From contig BDSI01000056.1 of assembly GCA_003117195.1 (NCBI GenBank), positions 655,467-719,466 on the forward strand: a stretch of 64,000 bases of DNA, written 5' to 3'. The notes below the pieces were generated by a model, which had not been told where the DNA came from, searched no databases, and was given only the letters and a program-made list of their open reading frames with translations. Made by a program: the position numbers and the translations under genes. Positions 10,620 to 25,448 of the stretch are shown here, in pieces. How positions within the stretch are numbered: position 1 is the stretch's first letter; every line of letters starts with the position of its first letter. Source of the DNA: Eudorina sp. 2006-703-Eu-15. Lineage: Eukaryota; Chlorophyta; Chlorophyceae; Chlamydomonadales; Volvocaceae.

Positions 10620-13600
10620 ATGTGTACTATAGAGAAGGTGGGCGCCACGCTGGTGCAGAGAGCGACCCTTTTCTTCGTGGCTCCCGCGCTTTGGTTGGGC
10701 CTCACCGTAGAACCGCTGGCAGTCTCCCCTTGCTGTCAACGTTTGTGATTGTCAATAATAAAATTCAACCCATCGAAAGCTTTGCCGTCTTCACCCGCAA
10801 CCCTTGCAGATTCTCATTAAGGGAATCCGTAGTTTTGCGCCCGACAATGAATACATCATCGAATTTTACAAGCCTCTCACCATCATTGTCGGTTCGAATG
10901 GAGCGGGAAAAACGGTGAGCGGGACTGCAACTCAACCGGGCTTCGGGCTGTCGTGTCGGGGTACACCCTTGCAGCCGAAACGCACTCCCCGGGCCCGGTT
11001 GAGCTACTGCCACCGCACTCCAGAGCTTACACCACTTTCTTTCAAACGGAAGCAGATGCACCATGCATCGGTTGGTTACCTCCATTCAAAGACCGAGTCT
11101 GTCTGATCCCACACCACCTGTGCGAACAACGCAGCACTCCCATCCCCGACACCTCTCTGGCTCCTCTTCCTCCCAAGCCTGCCTCTTCCCCCTCTCCGCC
11201 CTCTCCCCCCTCTCCCCCCCTCCGCCCTCTCCCCCCCCTCCCCCCCGGCGCCCATGTCCCACTCAGACCATCATCGAGTGCCTCCGCAACGCAACGACGG
11301 GCGAGCTGCCACCCAACACACGGCAGGGCCAGGGCTTCGTGCACGACCCCAAGGCAAGGGCAGGGCGCTGTGCGCGTTGTCACGTGCCGGCAAGGGGACG
11401 AGCGAGCACGACGATGACGTACGCAGTGACGTGTGTGTCCTCCATCATCCTCCAATCGTCTGACTCGCACACGAGCGCTTGAACCGCCATTCATGTTTGG
11501 GGCACGTCTACCCTGGCGGAACCTCCCCGCTGTACCCCCAAAGGGTTTTGATCTTTTGGGACGTCGGCGGGGGGGGGGAGGGGGGGCAGAGCAGGGGAGG
11601 AGGGGAGGGAGAGGAAGGGAAGGAGGGGCGGGGAGGGAAGACTGGGAAGGAATTGGAAATGGGCGACGTGGCGTGGAATGAGGTGCTTGTTGCCCTGCAT
11701 ACCAGGTGCGGTACCGCATTCTAGGCGGCGGTCGTGCCCTCGGCAGAGGCGGTCAGTGAGGCGCAACAGAGAAGATGATCACCTAGTTTACTTCATGTGT
11801 CGGGGCCGCCGCATCAGGATCTCCAAGGGGAATCCCGCCCGGTGGCATTATCTGAACCTGGTGGGGCAGCGGGTCTACGGCGCCGCGAGGGTGTGCACCA
11901 GCCCTCCTTGACCCCCTGCTGCAGGGAGGCTTCCCATGCTGCTTTGGGCAGCCGTACCCGCCTGCGCATGACGTGATGTGTTGTGTGTCTGCAATCCATG
12001 GGGCTCCGCTCAGCTGCGATGGTCCCTCGCCGTGCCCGCCGCCGCCCCTCGCTCCGCCCCCCTCGGCCCTTTCCCCACCCCCCACCCCACCCGCCGCCAG
12101 GTTGCCGGGGAGACGGAGATCAAGGCGCAGATCAAGCTGGCCTTCAGGACCGGCGCCGGACAGCCCATCTTTGTTACCCGTTCCTTCCAGGTGCGACCCT
12201 GGGGCTGGAGGGGATGGGGGGTGCAGGCAGTGGGCGTTGAGGCCGTATCAGATTATTACCGTGGTTCAGGTTGGGTCAGGTTGGGTCAGGTTGGGTCAGG
12301 TCAGGTCGCCCAAGGTCCCGATCGGCCACACGCTCCGGGACCCGCGGGGCCACATGCACCCCGTGGCCGCCAGCCAGCGGACGGACGGGCTGCTCTGATG
12401 TCCCGCCCCCCTCCCGCCTCCCGGCGGTCTCTGCCACCCGGCCCCTCCCCCCCCCGCAGCTGACCCAGAAGAAGGCCAAGTTGGAGTTCAAGAGCCTGGA
12501 TGCGGTGCTGACGTGTCGCAACCGCAACACGGGGCAGCGCGAGTCGGTGACGTACCGCTGTGCGGACCTGGACCGCATGGTGCCCACCCTCATGGGGGTG
12601 TCCAAGGTACGGGTCATCTGGGGGTCGGGTGGGGAGGGGTGGGGAGGGGTGGGGAGGGGAGGGGAGGGGAATATACGAAATTGGTAGACATTTCAAACTG
12701 CGCTGCTGCCACAGCGACGATTCGACTGGAAAGAAATGGTGCAGTACCGTATTCCGGGGGTGGGGAGGGGTGGGGTGGGGTAGGCGGGCAGTGGGCAGTG
12801 GGCAGTTGGCAGTGGGAAGTACTCGCGATGGAAGAAGGGCCGGGAGGCCCCGTAGAGCAATCCCGAGGGTCACCGACCCACATGTAACCGCCCGGAGGAG
12901 GTGGTGGGGGTGGAGGGGAGGAGCGAACCGAATACGGTATCTGTGCGAGGGCTGCTACGCCTCGTTTCGCTCTGGGACGCATTCGCTCTCCCCGCCATTG
13001 CCTCTGCCATTGCCTGTTTGCCACGTCCTCCGACGCCGCTTTCTGCGACCCTCGATGCCGCTGCTCCGACCCCCTCTCTCTCGCTCGCCCCCTCCCCTCC
13101 GCCCCTCCGCCCCTCCGCCCCTCCACCCGCCTAACCCGCCCCCCCAGGCTGTGCTGGAGAACGTCATCTTCGTGCACCAGGAGGAGTCCAACTGGCCGCT
13201 GGCGGAGGGCAAGGTACTCAAGGAGAAGTTCGATGACATCTTCGCGGCCACCAAGTACACCAAGGCGAGGAGCACCTCGGAATGACGGACTGCGTGTCGC
13301 TGCGTGTGCTGTGTAGCTGCGTGACTGCGTGTAGTTGCCCGAGCGGCTCGGAGGTTTCAGTGGCTTGGGGCCACATGTGCTTGGGGGGCACACCCCATTG
13401 CCTGCCTCCGCGTGCGGTCTGGGGGGCCTTGGCAGCGTCGCGGCCGCCCCCCGTCCCCCTCCCGCCTGTTGTCCCACCTCCACCCCCCCTGGTACAGTTG
13501 ATTCTTCACCGGACGTTTGCTCTGGCAGCAGCGCAGTTTGAATGTGTCTACCAGTTTCCCACCCCAAACCCCCCTCAGGCCCTGGAGGCCCTCCGCAAGC

Positions 13601-16600
13601 TGCGCACCGAGAAGGCCCAGGGCCTCAAGGAGTCCAGGCTGAGCCTGGAGACCCTCAAGCAGGTAGCTGGGGGGGGGCGAGGGGAGGGAGGGGGAGGGAG
13701 GGAGGGCCAGCTGGCTGCACGCCGGGGTGGCGGGGTTTGAAAGCGGTGTGTGCGGGGTTTATATACAATGCACCCTGGCTACCACCCCAAGCTCATGGGG
13801 CCCGGCCTCTTCCTGTGCACGTATGAGGACCGGAGCTCCCCATCGCGAGCAGCACCCCGGGAAGCGCGTGTCAGGACCGGTGTGTGTGTGCGTGTGTTAT
13901 CAAGGAGAAAAGCTGAGCCGCGAATAAGCAGACCCGTGTGTGCGTGTGTGTGTGTGTGTGTTTAGAATTGCAACCCGCCCGCCCGCCCGTGTGTGTGAAA
14001 ATCGTTACATATCTGCCGAGCCGACGCTGGCCGGGGGCGCTAACCCGCCCCATACGGGCGACCGCCGAAGCCCTCTCCCCCGGACGCGGGGGAGAGGGGC
14101 GTAAGGGGCCTCTGTCCCCTCGCGCTCAACCAAGGGCGCGTGTGTCTTAAGGAGAACTGAGCCGCGAGAACTGAGCCGCGTGTGTGTGTGTGTGTGTGTC
14201 TAACTCCCGCATACGGTCCGTTGCACCCCACAACGACAACCCCCGGCGCGGACATTCCGCCCTCCTCCGTTTGTTCATTCCCCTGTCAGCTGTCACTCAT
14301 CCCCCCTGTTGCCCGGGTCCCCGGCCCCAAGGTCAAGGACATGGCCGCCCACCACACGGCGGAGCGCGACGCCGCCAAGGCCCGAGTGGCGGACTGCCAG
14401 GGCCAGATGGCCAGCTTCGAAACCAAGATACGGGTGCGGTCGGGGGTGGAGGGGACGACGACGCGGCGTCAGGCCCGGGCGAGGAGCCGAGGACCCCATT
14501 GCCGGCGTAGTGCCTTGGTCTCCCCCTCCCTTGCTACCAAGTTCCTATACCCTCCTTTCGTTTTTTGTAAACAAAAACCTCTGGCAGTCAGCGCGGTTTT
14601 ACGCATGTCCACCAGCTCCCGATTCATGCCCATTCCACCCGTCTGAGGCGTTCCCGCGGATCCCCAACCCGGTGATCCGGCGACCCACCGGCGACCCACC
14701 GACCTCCCAACCCTCCCCAGCCACCAACGCACCCCTCGTCGTAACCCCCCCTGTTGGTCGCACGGCATATTTCATGTGCCCCGCCGTGTCATGTCATGCC
14801 CGCCACTAGTCACCCCATCTGCTGCCCCCCGCCCTCCTCGCGCCGCCGACACCGTATCCGCACCCTCGCCCTCGTGTTGTCCCCCGATCTCTCTGTGCCC
14901 TGCCCCCCTCTGCCCGACCCCCCTGCAGGACCTGGAGCAGCAGCGCGGCGCCCTGGGGTCCAAGCTGGCGGAGATCGAGGGGCTGGTGCGGGACATGAGC
15001 ACCCGGCAGGGGCAGCTGGATCAGATGCGGGCCACCAACCGGGAGCGGGAGGAGAGGTTCAGGGTGGGTGCGGCGAGGGTGGGGGGTGGTTGGCAGCGGG
15101 GGAAGGGAGTCCACGGTCTTGTCTCACGGGGAGGGAGGGGAATTGATTTCTGACAGACGATGTACCAAGGGGGGGGGACCAACGGGTCTCGGAGCCGGCA
15201 GAGGCAGGAAGGGACGCGGGCGGGGGATGTGCCCCGGGCTCCAGGGGGTCGGGGGCGTGTTCATGTGGCCTTCAAGCGGATGCGCTGGAGACCCGGTGCT
15301 GGCCTTCTATCCGGAAGGGAATTTTTCGGCGGTGAGCTGCTGCCGCACTGTACCGCCCTTGATGGCACCGGTGGGGTCACATGCGTCGAAGGTCCCATGC
15401 CTGCCGCGCTCTGGTTCACCCCGCGCCCCGCCGCCTCCTCCCCTTCCCCTTCCCCTCCCCCTTCCCCATAATTTCCATTATCGATAAAACCCTATAAACT
15501 GGTTCTGGTAGTAATTGATTCTATACAAACTGTAGCTACTGCTGAATCATTGTCAGCTCCTGGAACGGTCTCTCATGTCAGAGCTTCAGCGCACGTGCTA
15601 ATTAATTACGCTAAGCAAAATAGTGTTACAATGCTTCTTGCCTGTCATGTAAACAAGCTCTCCCTTCCCCTCCTCCCTCCCCCGCCTGTTCGCAACACAC
15701 GCCGCCACCTGTCTCCAAGTCCCGCCTCCCATCGCTCTCCCCCTATCGTCCCACTTTCGAAAGAAGTCAGTTTCCCCGCTCGCGGCCCTGCGCTGCCGCG
15801 CCCTTACCCCTCACCCTCCCGCCCCGCTCCCCACCCCCCCTCCCCCTTTATAGAGCGAGGGCCGTGAGGACTTTGAGGAGACCGATGAGGAGCTCCGTCA
15901 GCACCTGGCCGCCAGCGACCGGGTGGCGGCGGAGAAGCAGCAGCGGTGTACCTCCCTGGAGAGGGAGGTGGAGGCGGGCAGGAGCCGCAAGGAGGCGCTG
16001 GCGGCGCAGTACCAGCGGGTGAGGGGGCCGCGGTGGGGTGGTGGGGGTGGGGGGCGGGGATTAAATAGAAAAAAGAGGAATGAAACCCAGAAACGAACCC
16101 AGGCACACCCAGGATCTCAGAATACTTCAACGGTGAGGTACGGCACGGCAGTGGAAGAACGGAGACTGCGCGAATAATGCGCGGCGGCGCGGCCGCCGGG
16201 TGCGAAGGCAAGCAAAGCGCGGCACGGACCCGACCCAGCCCGAAAGACCCGATACGTTACCAAACGGGGGGCGGGGCCGGGGGGCGGGGTCGGGGGGCAG
16301 GGACTCAGAAAGCCCCGAGGCAGCTTCATGTCCGGTGCCGCAGCCGAGTCCGCTCCCTGCGGGCCGCACCTTTGCACTCCTGTCCTGTGAGACCCCAAGA
16401 CTCCTTGTCCCTGTCCCTGGCATGGGGTTCCTTCCATCCTGCGGTTCACGGGGCTCCCAGCTGCCCTCCTTCCCGTCCCGACTTTGCCCCCTACACCCGC
16501 TCTGGCAGCAGCGCAGTGTAAACATGTCTACCAATTTCCTCTACCCCCCCTGCACCTCCCCCAGGACTGCCTCCGCCACGGCCAGCTGGCGGGCGAGGCC

Positions 16601-19600
16601 GCCACCCACGCCTCCAACGTGGAGGAGCGGGACCGCGCCATCCGGGCCACGGCGGTGGCGCTGTCGCTGCCGCTGCCGCCCGCGGAGGCCGCCGGGGCCG
16701 GGGGCCCTTCCTCGGCCGCCTCGGAGGGCTTCTGCGAGCAGGTGGCGGGCAAGGTCCGGGAGCTGGAGGGCCGAGTGAGGGAGCTGAGGGCGGACGCCAG
16801 GTGTGCGGGGGCCAGAGGGGGGTGGGGTGGGGAGGGGAAGTGCATATGTGTGGTTGGGGGGGGGGCAAGGGCAAGGGTAACCCTAGCCAGACTGGGTTGG
16901 CTGATCCCCTCGCTGTCTGCAGCGAATGTCCTCCAACTCCCCGTGTGGGTTGGACGTGTGTCCGAAGCTCTGACCTCCCGGGCTGTCTTCCCTTCCCTCC
17001 CCCAGATGTTCTACCACTTTCCTATATCCCGTTCGTTTCTGTTTTTTTTCAATTTATCCCCCCCCCCCCACACACACAGCTCGATGTCTCCCCCTTGCTT
17101 CTCCCTCCTGCACGCTGGCCCCCTCCCCATCACCGCCGCTCTGCAATACGTCCACCAATGTCCGACCCCCCCCTCATCACCGCCGCCGCACCCCCTCCTC
17201 ATGTCGTCACCCGCCACGTCAGGAGCAACGAGTCCCGTCTGAGCTCCGCTGTGGACGCCGCCACGGCCCAGGTGGCCCGGGCTCAGGAGGGGCTGCGGCT
17301 CAAACGGGTGCAGCTGGAGGAGAACAGGGCGGCCATCAGCAGCTGCGGGGCGCAGGTGGCTACAGGGGTCGGGGGGTCCGGGAGGGGAGGGGGAGGAGCG
17401 CGGGTACAGGGAATGGGTGGGCGGCGATGGATTGTGGGAGGGGCGCGGCGGGTCATGTGAAGAGCGGCAGGTGTCGAGGGGGAGGGAGGGTCTGCGTGTG
17501 TGCTTTGGGGGGCAGGAAGAGAGGTGAATTCGGTTATTACCCGATTCGCGAATCCCTTCCGGTCCTTCGCCTCGCCTGGGAGACCCCAGGGCGGCCCTTG
17601 CCCGCTCTGCCATATGCTTCAACCGTCCCTCCCTCCCCTCCCTCTCTCCCCCCCTCGCTTCCTCCCCCCTCCCTCCCGGCCTCAGATTCAGTGCAGTCAG
17701 TTCACGGAGGTCAGCGCCCGGTCCATGCGCGAGGATGCGGAGCGGGCGGAGGAGCTGTACCGCAGGAAGCAGGTGGGGCTAGGGGCCAGGGGGCAGGGGG
17801 CAGGGGGGAGGGGGCAGGGGGGAGGGGGCGGCTGACCAGACCCGAGGACCCCAGCACGCGGGAAAGAACACCCGGGGCGGCCCCGCGGCTGAGTGGGAAA
17901 ATGAGCCAGGAGGGGGTACAGGACAAGAGGAGGCGGCAGAGGGCTTTACTTTTACAAGCCCTGGAACCGGCCTGCGGGCTGAGCTCGTGCCGCAGCCATG
18001 AGACGGGGTGCGCAACCAGCATCCGGCGATCCATCGAACCCGTGAAAGGCAACCACCCATTCCCCCCTTGCCCCTCCCCCTGCCTCTGCCCCTGCCCCTG
18101 CCCCTCTCCCCCACTTGTCCCTCCCCCCCCTTTGGCCCCCTCCAGGCGGAGGAGTCCGGCAGTGACGCCGCCCGGCAGCTGGAGGCGGCTCGTGCGGAGG
18201 TGGACGCCCAGGGCCGCCGCATCGGGGAGCTGAGGGCGGAGCGGCAGCGGGCGGCGGCGGCCGCGGAGGGCTCCGCCAAGCTGCGGCTCAAGCGGACCGA
18301 CCTGGAGTCCAAGGAGGAGCAGGTGTGGGTTAAGTTGCAAAAAGAAATAAACCCAAAGAACAGAAAGAGCAGGTTGGGGCACCCAGCAGGCTGTGTGTGT
18401 GTGGAGGGGGGGGCGCTACGCCTACGGCCTTGGCGGGACGCCGGGCAGGCCCCCACACCGGGTGGTGCCCTGGCAGTCGGCCGGCCAGCCAAGCGCCTCC
18501 GCGCCCATTCGCTGTCTTCCCAGTCCTCCCTCCTCCCCCGCACTTCAAACCATTTATTGCCTATCTATTCCGTTCCGCTCTTGCAGCCCGCCGCGTCAAG
18601 TCGAGGACCTCTCAACTCACCTGTGCCACACCCCCGTCCCACTCCTTGTCCGCCTGTCCCCTCCCCTCTCCCTTCGTTTTCCTTCCTGCCCCGCCCGGCC
18701 CCCCACCGCCGCATCGGCCCCCCACCGCCGCACCGTCGCCCCGCAGCTGGGCAAGGTGCTGTTCGCCCGGCGTCTGGAGCTGTCCCGGGCGCTGTCGCTG
18801 CAGCCGGGGGAGGCGCTGCCCGAGGCGGGGGCCATGCGGGCCCGGGCGGAGGCGCTGCTGGGGCGGCTGAGGGCGGATGAGGCGGACAAGCTGAGGGCCA
18901 CGCAGGAGGCACACCGGGCGGCAGAGGCGGCCAAGGTGAGATGCGCCGGGGCGCCATTTGGGGCGTGGGGTGTGAGGCGTGGGGTGCGGGGTGCGGAGGG
19001 GTGGAATGCGAAGAAGGAACGGCTCCCCTCGCGTCCGCGGGGGAGGTGATGTGCCACGGGGGTGTGGGGTCACAGCGTGCTCGTGCGGGTATCGGGTCGT
19101 GCGGTTGTGTTGAGCGAGGGGGAAGCCGACCAACGGGATGCAAGATACTTTGTGCGGTGGGTGGTGCGGGTGTGTGTGCAGGGCCGAGGGGGGGATGCAG
19201 CCCCGCGCCAGCGGTCGGAGGCAGGAGGCGCGGCGCACGGCTCAGCACGGCGGTGGCAGAGCCTGGGGGAGACGGGGACCCCGGGGTGGGGTGGGTTGGT
19301 GAGTGGGTGTCGAGTCCCTTATGCTGCGCCCTTTCCACCCGGTCCCGCCACATCGCCCTCATTGTTCCCCCACCCCCCCCACCCCACCCCCACCCGCCCC
19401 ACCTCCGCCACCCACTCCCCCACCCACCCACACACACACACACCCCGGCCCTCAGACCACGTTGACCTCCCGGCAGTCGGAGCTGGCCCGCTGCCAGGGC
19501 GACCTGGAGCGGCTGCGGGGGGAGCTACGGCAGGGGGCGGCGGCGGCGCTGGGCGACTCGGGGGCCATCGAGGAGGATTACAACAACAAGGTGGCGGCGG

Positions 19601-22600
19601 TGCAGAAGGTGGGGGAGGGGGGAGGAAGGGGAGGAGGACGAAGGGGGTAAGGGGGGGGGTGCGGGCGGGTGGGTCGTCTCAACAACCCCGTGTTACATAC
19701 ATCTCCCACCCACCCGCCCGCCCGCCTGCTGCTCCTGACGCCCCGGGCCTCCAACCCGGCTGAGCTCCCTGCCTGTGTGGGAGGGAGGCGGCAATGCCCT
19801 GCCTGTGCCTCCCAGACACGACCCGACGTCACTAAGCCAAGACCCATCAGTCGTCCAGGAGACCCGGGCCCCGCCACACACACCCTCACATCCGCCCCTC
19901 CCCGTCCGCCCCTCTCACGCCCTCCTTTGTCCTTGGTCGCCCCCCCTGCCCTGTTCCCCTACCCTCCCTGTCCCTGCCCTGCAGGCGGAGGACAAGCGGC
20001 GCAGCAAGCTGGGCAAGGCGCACGCCATGCAGACCCTGTTTGGGTCGTACAAGGAGATGGTCCGGGAGGGGCAGCACTGCCCGCTGTGCCGGAGGGGCTT
20101 CTCGCAGCCGGAGCGGGACGCGTGCCTCGAGTACATCGAACAGGACATGCGGGTAGGCGGCGGGGGGAGGGATGGCGGGGCCTTTGTACGCTGGAGGGGA
20201 AGGGGAGGGGAGGGCCTAGGGGTGGGAACTCCTAGGGGTGTTTGGGGGCGGGGGAGGGGGGCAATGGGCAATGCGCAGGAGAGGGCACGGGGCGGATGGG
20301 GATTCTAGGCCGGGTTCTAGGCCTTCGGAGTCGGGTTTGGGATGGAATGGAGTGGGGTGGGGTGGGAGCGATGGGGAGGGGAGGGGTGGGATGGGACCGA
20401 GGGGGCTGTGTGCGGAGTCTGATCTGCCGTGTCGCCTGCGCGTCCGGCTGTGACACGGTGGGTGGATGCGACGTGGCGGGCAGGGGGGGAGAAGGGGAGA
20501 AGGGGTGGGCCCGCCTGGTGAGGGACGCGGTGGGTGGGCCCGCCTGGTGAGGGACGCGGCGGGTGGGGGCCCCCCCGGGCGCTCGTAGCAGCTTGCAGTG
20601 GTGCAGTGGTGCGGGTGGGTGGCAGGGGCGCTGGGCGACGGGGCATGCGCCTCCGCGGGACGTCTTGACGTCTGCACCGGGCCGGCTGTGCGCGGATCAA
20701 AGCTCCGTTTTGCTGAGGGGGGCCCCTTGGGGGCCCTACCCCGGTCCCAATCCCCGCCCGCCCGCCGCCCCCCACACTGCGCCACACGGCCCCTCCGGGG
20801 CGCCCGCAACCACAACCACCGGTCCACCGCAGTCATCCCGGACCGCAGTCAGGGCAACGTGTATGTGTCTTATGCTCTTTACCGATTTACCGATATCCTG
20901 TCCCCCCCATCCTCCTCCACCCCACCCCTCCGCCCGCAGGACCTGCCCAGCAGCATCGCCGAGTGCCAGAGCTCGCTGCAGCAGCTGCAGCGGCAGCTTG
21001 AGGCGCTGCGGGCGCTGCAGCCGGCCTGGGTGCGCTACAACGACCTGCGCGCCCGGCTGCCGACGTTGCAGCAGGCGGAGCGGCAGCTGCAGCAGGAGGC
21101 GGAGGACCTGGCGGACAAGGTGGGGCCAGGGGAGGGAGGGGGGGCACTGCGCACACCCGAGAGACCCACCCCTCCCCCCGCCGCCGGGGTAGAAACACCC
21201 CCCGCACACAAGTGCACCGATCTTCCAAGATCTCCTATTCCGAATCTCGCTGAAAACCTGAAACCCAATACACTCCCTTCCCATAGTTTCATGTCGCCCG
21301 TTTGTTCGCTCTCCTGCCGCACACTCATTTTGGCGGCGGCGTTCCCGTCCTCGGGCTCCGCCCGCCCCTCTCCTCTCCTGCCCCCCTGCTTCCTCTCCGG
21401 CCCCCCTCTACCCCGCAACCCGTCACCTCGCCCGACCGGTGCTACCCCTCCACCCGGCTCCCCCCACTCCCCTCCCCACCCCACAGCAGCAGCAGCAGGA
21501 GCGCAGTAATGAGTATGCCTGCCAATGTCCTGTCCCCTCCCTCCCCCTCCGCCTGCAGGCCATGACCGCCCAGATGGACTACGCGGAGGTGCACGAGCGG
21601 GTGAAGGAGCTGACCCGCCTCAGCAGCGAGGTGGTCTGGCATGTGGACCGACTGGCGGGGGAGGCGGAGGCGCTGAGGAGGGAGGTGCGCGGGGAGGAGG
21701 GGGGGAAGGGGGAGGGGGAGGGGGGAAGCGGGTCGGGGGGGGGGCCGGGCCGTTCATTTTGTGGGGTGTTTGGCTGTGCGGGTGCTCTTCGAGCAGTTGG
21801 CGGGGTAGGTAGGTGGAGGGGGTGAGGCGCCATCGGCTGTGTCCTTTGCGACCATCCGCGGTGCAGCGCACCCACCTGCAATCCGCCGTCCTTCCCTTCC
21901 CTTTCCTTTCCATCCCTTCCCTTCCCTTGTCGGGTCCTGCTAGGTTGTCGGGTTCTGCTAGAGATTCCGGTGGTTCAGTTGTTCACCTGTTTCGTGGGCG
22001 GCCGTGCGGACCCCTCCCCGGAGCACTGTCGCCCCTCTGCTCCGGCAAAACGGCATGGATTCGCATCGTTTCGCCAAATCAACACACACACACACACTTT
22101 GTACTTTGTATGGTAGGTATATCTGCACCTGGGTTCGGTCGGGCGGGTTTCGTTTCTAAACACACACTTCCTACACTCGCGGTTCGCCGCCTCGCCTGAG
22201 TCGGCGCCCCAGCCCCAGCCCCAGCCCCAGGGACTGTTGCGCCACACACACACCCGCCAGTCCCATTTTCCACTGCCGTACAGAGACCTGGCCACATAAG
22301 TACTGTGAGTACTGCACGGGCGCACACGGATGCAGACGGGCTTGTTCCTGGGTCTGGTTTTTCTTTCTTTTCTGAACCCCCTCCTGCCATTCGCTTTCCC
22401 CCCCCTTCCGTGCCCCTCTTCGCGCCCTGTCCCTCGGCCGCCTGCAGATTGCGATGTTGGACCACTCCAGTAGCGGCGCCGCCCCCCCCAGCCGCAGCGT
22501 GAGTGAGATCGACTCGGAGCTGGAGGCGGTGGAGGCGGCCCGGCAGCAGGCGGAGCTGGCCCGGGACGCGGCGGGGCAGCGGCTGAACCGGCTGCGAGAC

Positions 22601-25416
22601 GAGGTGATGGGGGCGCAGCGGGCCGCTATGACGGCGCAGCAGCGGGCCATGGAGGCGGCGGCGGCGGTCACCAAGGTCAACGAGCTGCAGAACAAGGTAG
22701 GGAGGGGCGGCGCCGGCCGGGGAGGGGAGGGGGAGGGGGAGGGGGGAGGGTATAGGAAGGGCATTTTCAAAATGGGGGAGGGGAAGGAACCAGGGAATGG
22801 GGAGGGGGGAGGGCGGGGAGGGGGGACGGACGCCGTATCTGTCTCTTGCATGGACTGGTGGTCTGTGTCCACTTCCCCTCCACCCCTCCCCCCCCATCAC
22901 CTTTGATGTCCCCATCGAGCCACATGCGCGTTCGTGGGGTTGCAAACGAGCAACCCATCGCGGAGTACCGCGTGTCTCGGTGTGGTGAGCGGATGAAAGC
23001 CGCCCGACGCGGACACTGCCGTGTTGTTGCCGTGTCGTTGCGGTGTGCCGCACTGCGGTGTGCCCTCTCCCCTCCCCTCCCCTCCCCTCCCCTCCCCCCT
23101 TCAGATCCGGGAGCTGGAGGCGGCCAATGCGGCGCTGGAGGAGGAGCTGCGCGCCTCAGCGGGCGGGGTGGCGCCCCTGGAGGCGGAGCGGGACAGCCTG
23201 GTGCGGCAGAGGGAGGAGGCCAGGCAGCGGGCGCAGCGGGAGGTGCAGGAGGCGGAGGAGCAGGTGGGGGGTGGGGTGGGGAGGGGTGGGTGCAGGGGTG
23301 GGTGGGTGGGATGGGGGGGAGACGTGGCCCCCGGGGTTACTGCCGGGGGGCCTGAGATGGGCCGGACGTTGGCGGGTCCAGGTGGAGAGTCGGGAGGGCG
23401 GGTGTTGGGGTGGGAGGTCCCCGTGCGGGGTGGGGTCAGCACCGGCGCCCGGTCTGGCTTTAACCCAGCTTTCTCTACCGGCGACCTCCCCCCTCCTCTG
23501 CACTGTTGTCTGGGCCGACCTTCCCTCAAAGCCCCTCCTTTGCCGCAGTGTTCCGCGGGTGATGTGAGGCTCCCCGGCTCGTGTCAGCGCCCTGCCACCT
23601 CCCTGCTCTCACCTCTGCCCCCTTCATCCCCTCTTTCCCCCCGGCCCCCCCCCGCCAACCCCCCCTCTCCCGCGCGCCCCGCAGCTCCGCTCCGCCCAGC
23701 TGCACCAGTCCCAGCTGCTTGATAAGGCCCGAGTGGTGTCGCAGTACGAGGCGCGGGGCCGGGGGCCGGAGCTGGCCCGAGTGGCGGCGGATCTCGAATC
23801 CGCCAGTGGCCGCATCGAGGAGGCCACCCGGGCCCTGGCCGCCAAGGAGGAGGAGCTGGGGACGCTGTGAGGGGGGCGGGGGGGGGGGAGGGGGGGGGAT
23901 AGGGGCCAGGTGGGTCGACAAATCCACTCTGCGCTGCTGCTGCGGCGGCTGCTGCTGCGGCGGCTGCTGCTGCCGGTACAGAATTGGCAGTACCCGGGGG
24001 CCAGGGCGCCAAGCCCAGATGAATTCAAAGCGCATATATAGTTATAATAAAACAATGTCTTGTAGATTTTTCCATTGATATTCACAATACACAGGCAATG
24101 GTAGAAATAGCAGTAAAAATGCCGGAACGGCGCAGAGGAGCATACCAGTCTCCAACGACATATGCCTGCGCACGCGCGTGGACATAGCTGGGGCATGTAA
24201 ACGTGGTGTGGTGTGATACAGACTGCCGCAACGTACCCCCTGTGCCTGTGCCTGCCCCCGCCCCTTTCCCCTTCCCCATTCCGCCGACCCCGACCCCGCT
24301 CAGCCGCCAGGAGTTGGTTCAGGACGCGGCGCTGCGGCGGGACGTGGCGGATGTTCTGGACATGCGGGCGGGCAAGCAGGCGGAGGCGGAGATGGCGGCG
24401 GAGATGGCGGCGCTGGAGGAGCGGGTGGCGCAGGCAAGGGAGGGGGAGGATGACGGGGTCAGGGCGGGGCGGGGCGGGGCGGGGCGGGGCGGGCGGGGCG
24501 GGGCGGGGCGGGGCGGGGCGGGGCGGGGCGGGCGGGAGCGGTTGACGGCATGACGTGGCCAGAGGAGGACTGGTCCAGAGGGGTGGGACTGGTCGGGGTT
24601 CCAAAAAGGATATCAACAGAGCTTCGCCCCTGCACCTGCCCTGCCACCTGCCCTCCCACTTGACCCCTCCTGATCCAACATCCAAGGGATGTTGGTGCGG
24701 TCCTGATTGGTCGGGATCTTGTCAGGTCTTGTCTTGTTCGGTGCTGGTGGTGGTGTCCCTCCCCCCGTCTGTCTAATTTCGCTCTGGCAGCAGCGCAGAT
24801 TGAACCAATTTCCTATACTTCCCCCCCCCAAACACCCACACACACATAGGTGGGGGACCCGGGGGGCCTGCAGCGCCAGTCCGCGGCCCTCCTGGAGCAG
24901 CGGGACGCGGTGCGCTCCAAGCAGGACGTGCTGCGGGGCCACATCGCGGCAGCGCAGCAGGCGGCGGCCAGAAGCCAGTCGGAGCTGAATGAACCCAAGT
25001 GGGGGCCCGGGGGGGGGGAGGGAGGGGAGCGGAGGGCGGGCAGGGAGTTAGGGGGCAGGGAGTTAGGGGGCAGGGGGAGGGGCAAGGGGAGGGGGCAGGG
25101 GGAGGGGGAGGGGGCAGGGGGAGACGGGATAGGAGGGGTCAAAAGGAGGAGGTGGGGGCGGGGGGCGGTTGCGCCCTCTCGGGCTGCGGCGGTGGCGAAG
25201 TCGGATTGACGGGATGGGCCGCAGGTCCCCCCCTTCCGCGCCACTGGGGCTGCCCCGCTCCGCAAATCTCCCCCCATGTCCTATGTTCCCCCACGTGTCC
25301 AGTGTCCTGTGCCCCATGTCCAGAGTCCCGATGCGACATGCACACGCCCCCACATGACATGTTTGTTCTCTCTGACCACGGGGGCGTTCCACGGATGAGA
25401 GCCTTCACCAATGCCT

Positions 25417-25448
<32 letters not shown>

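Noticed and set aside
10404..10739. 111-codon minus-strand frame overlapping the RAD50 first exon
   Set aside because: It overlaps the RAD50 start and leader, has no recognisable content, and its ATG lies inside the RAD50 first intron.
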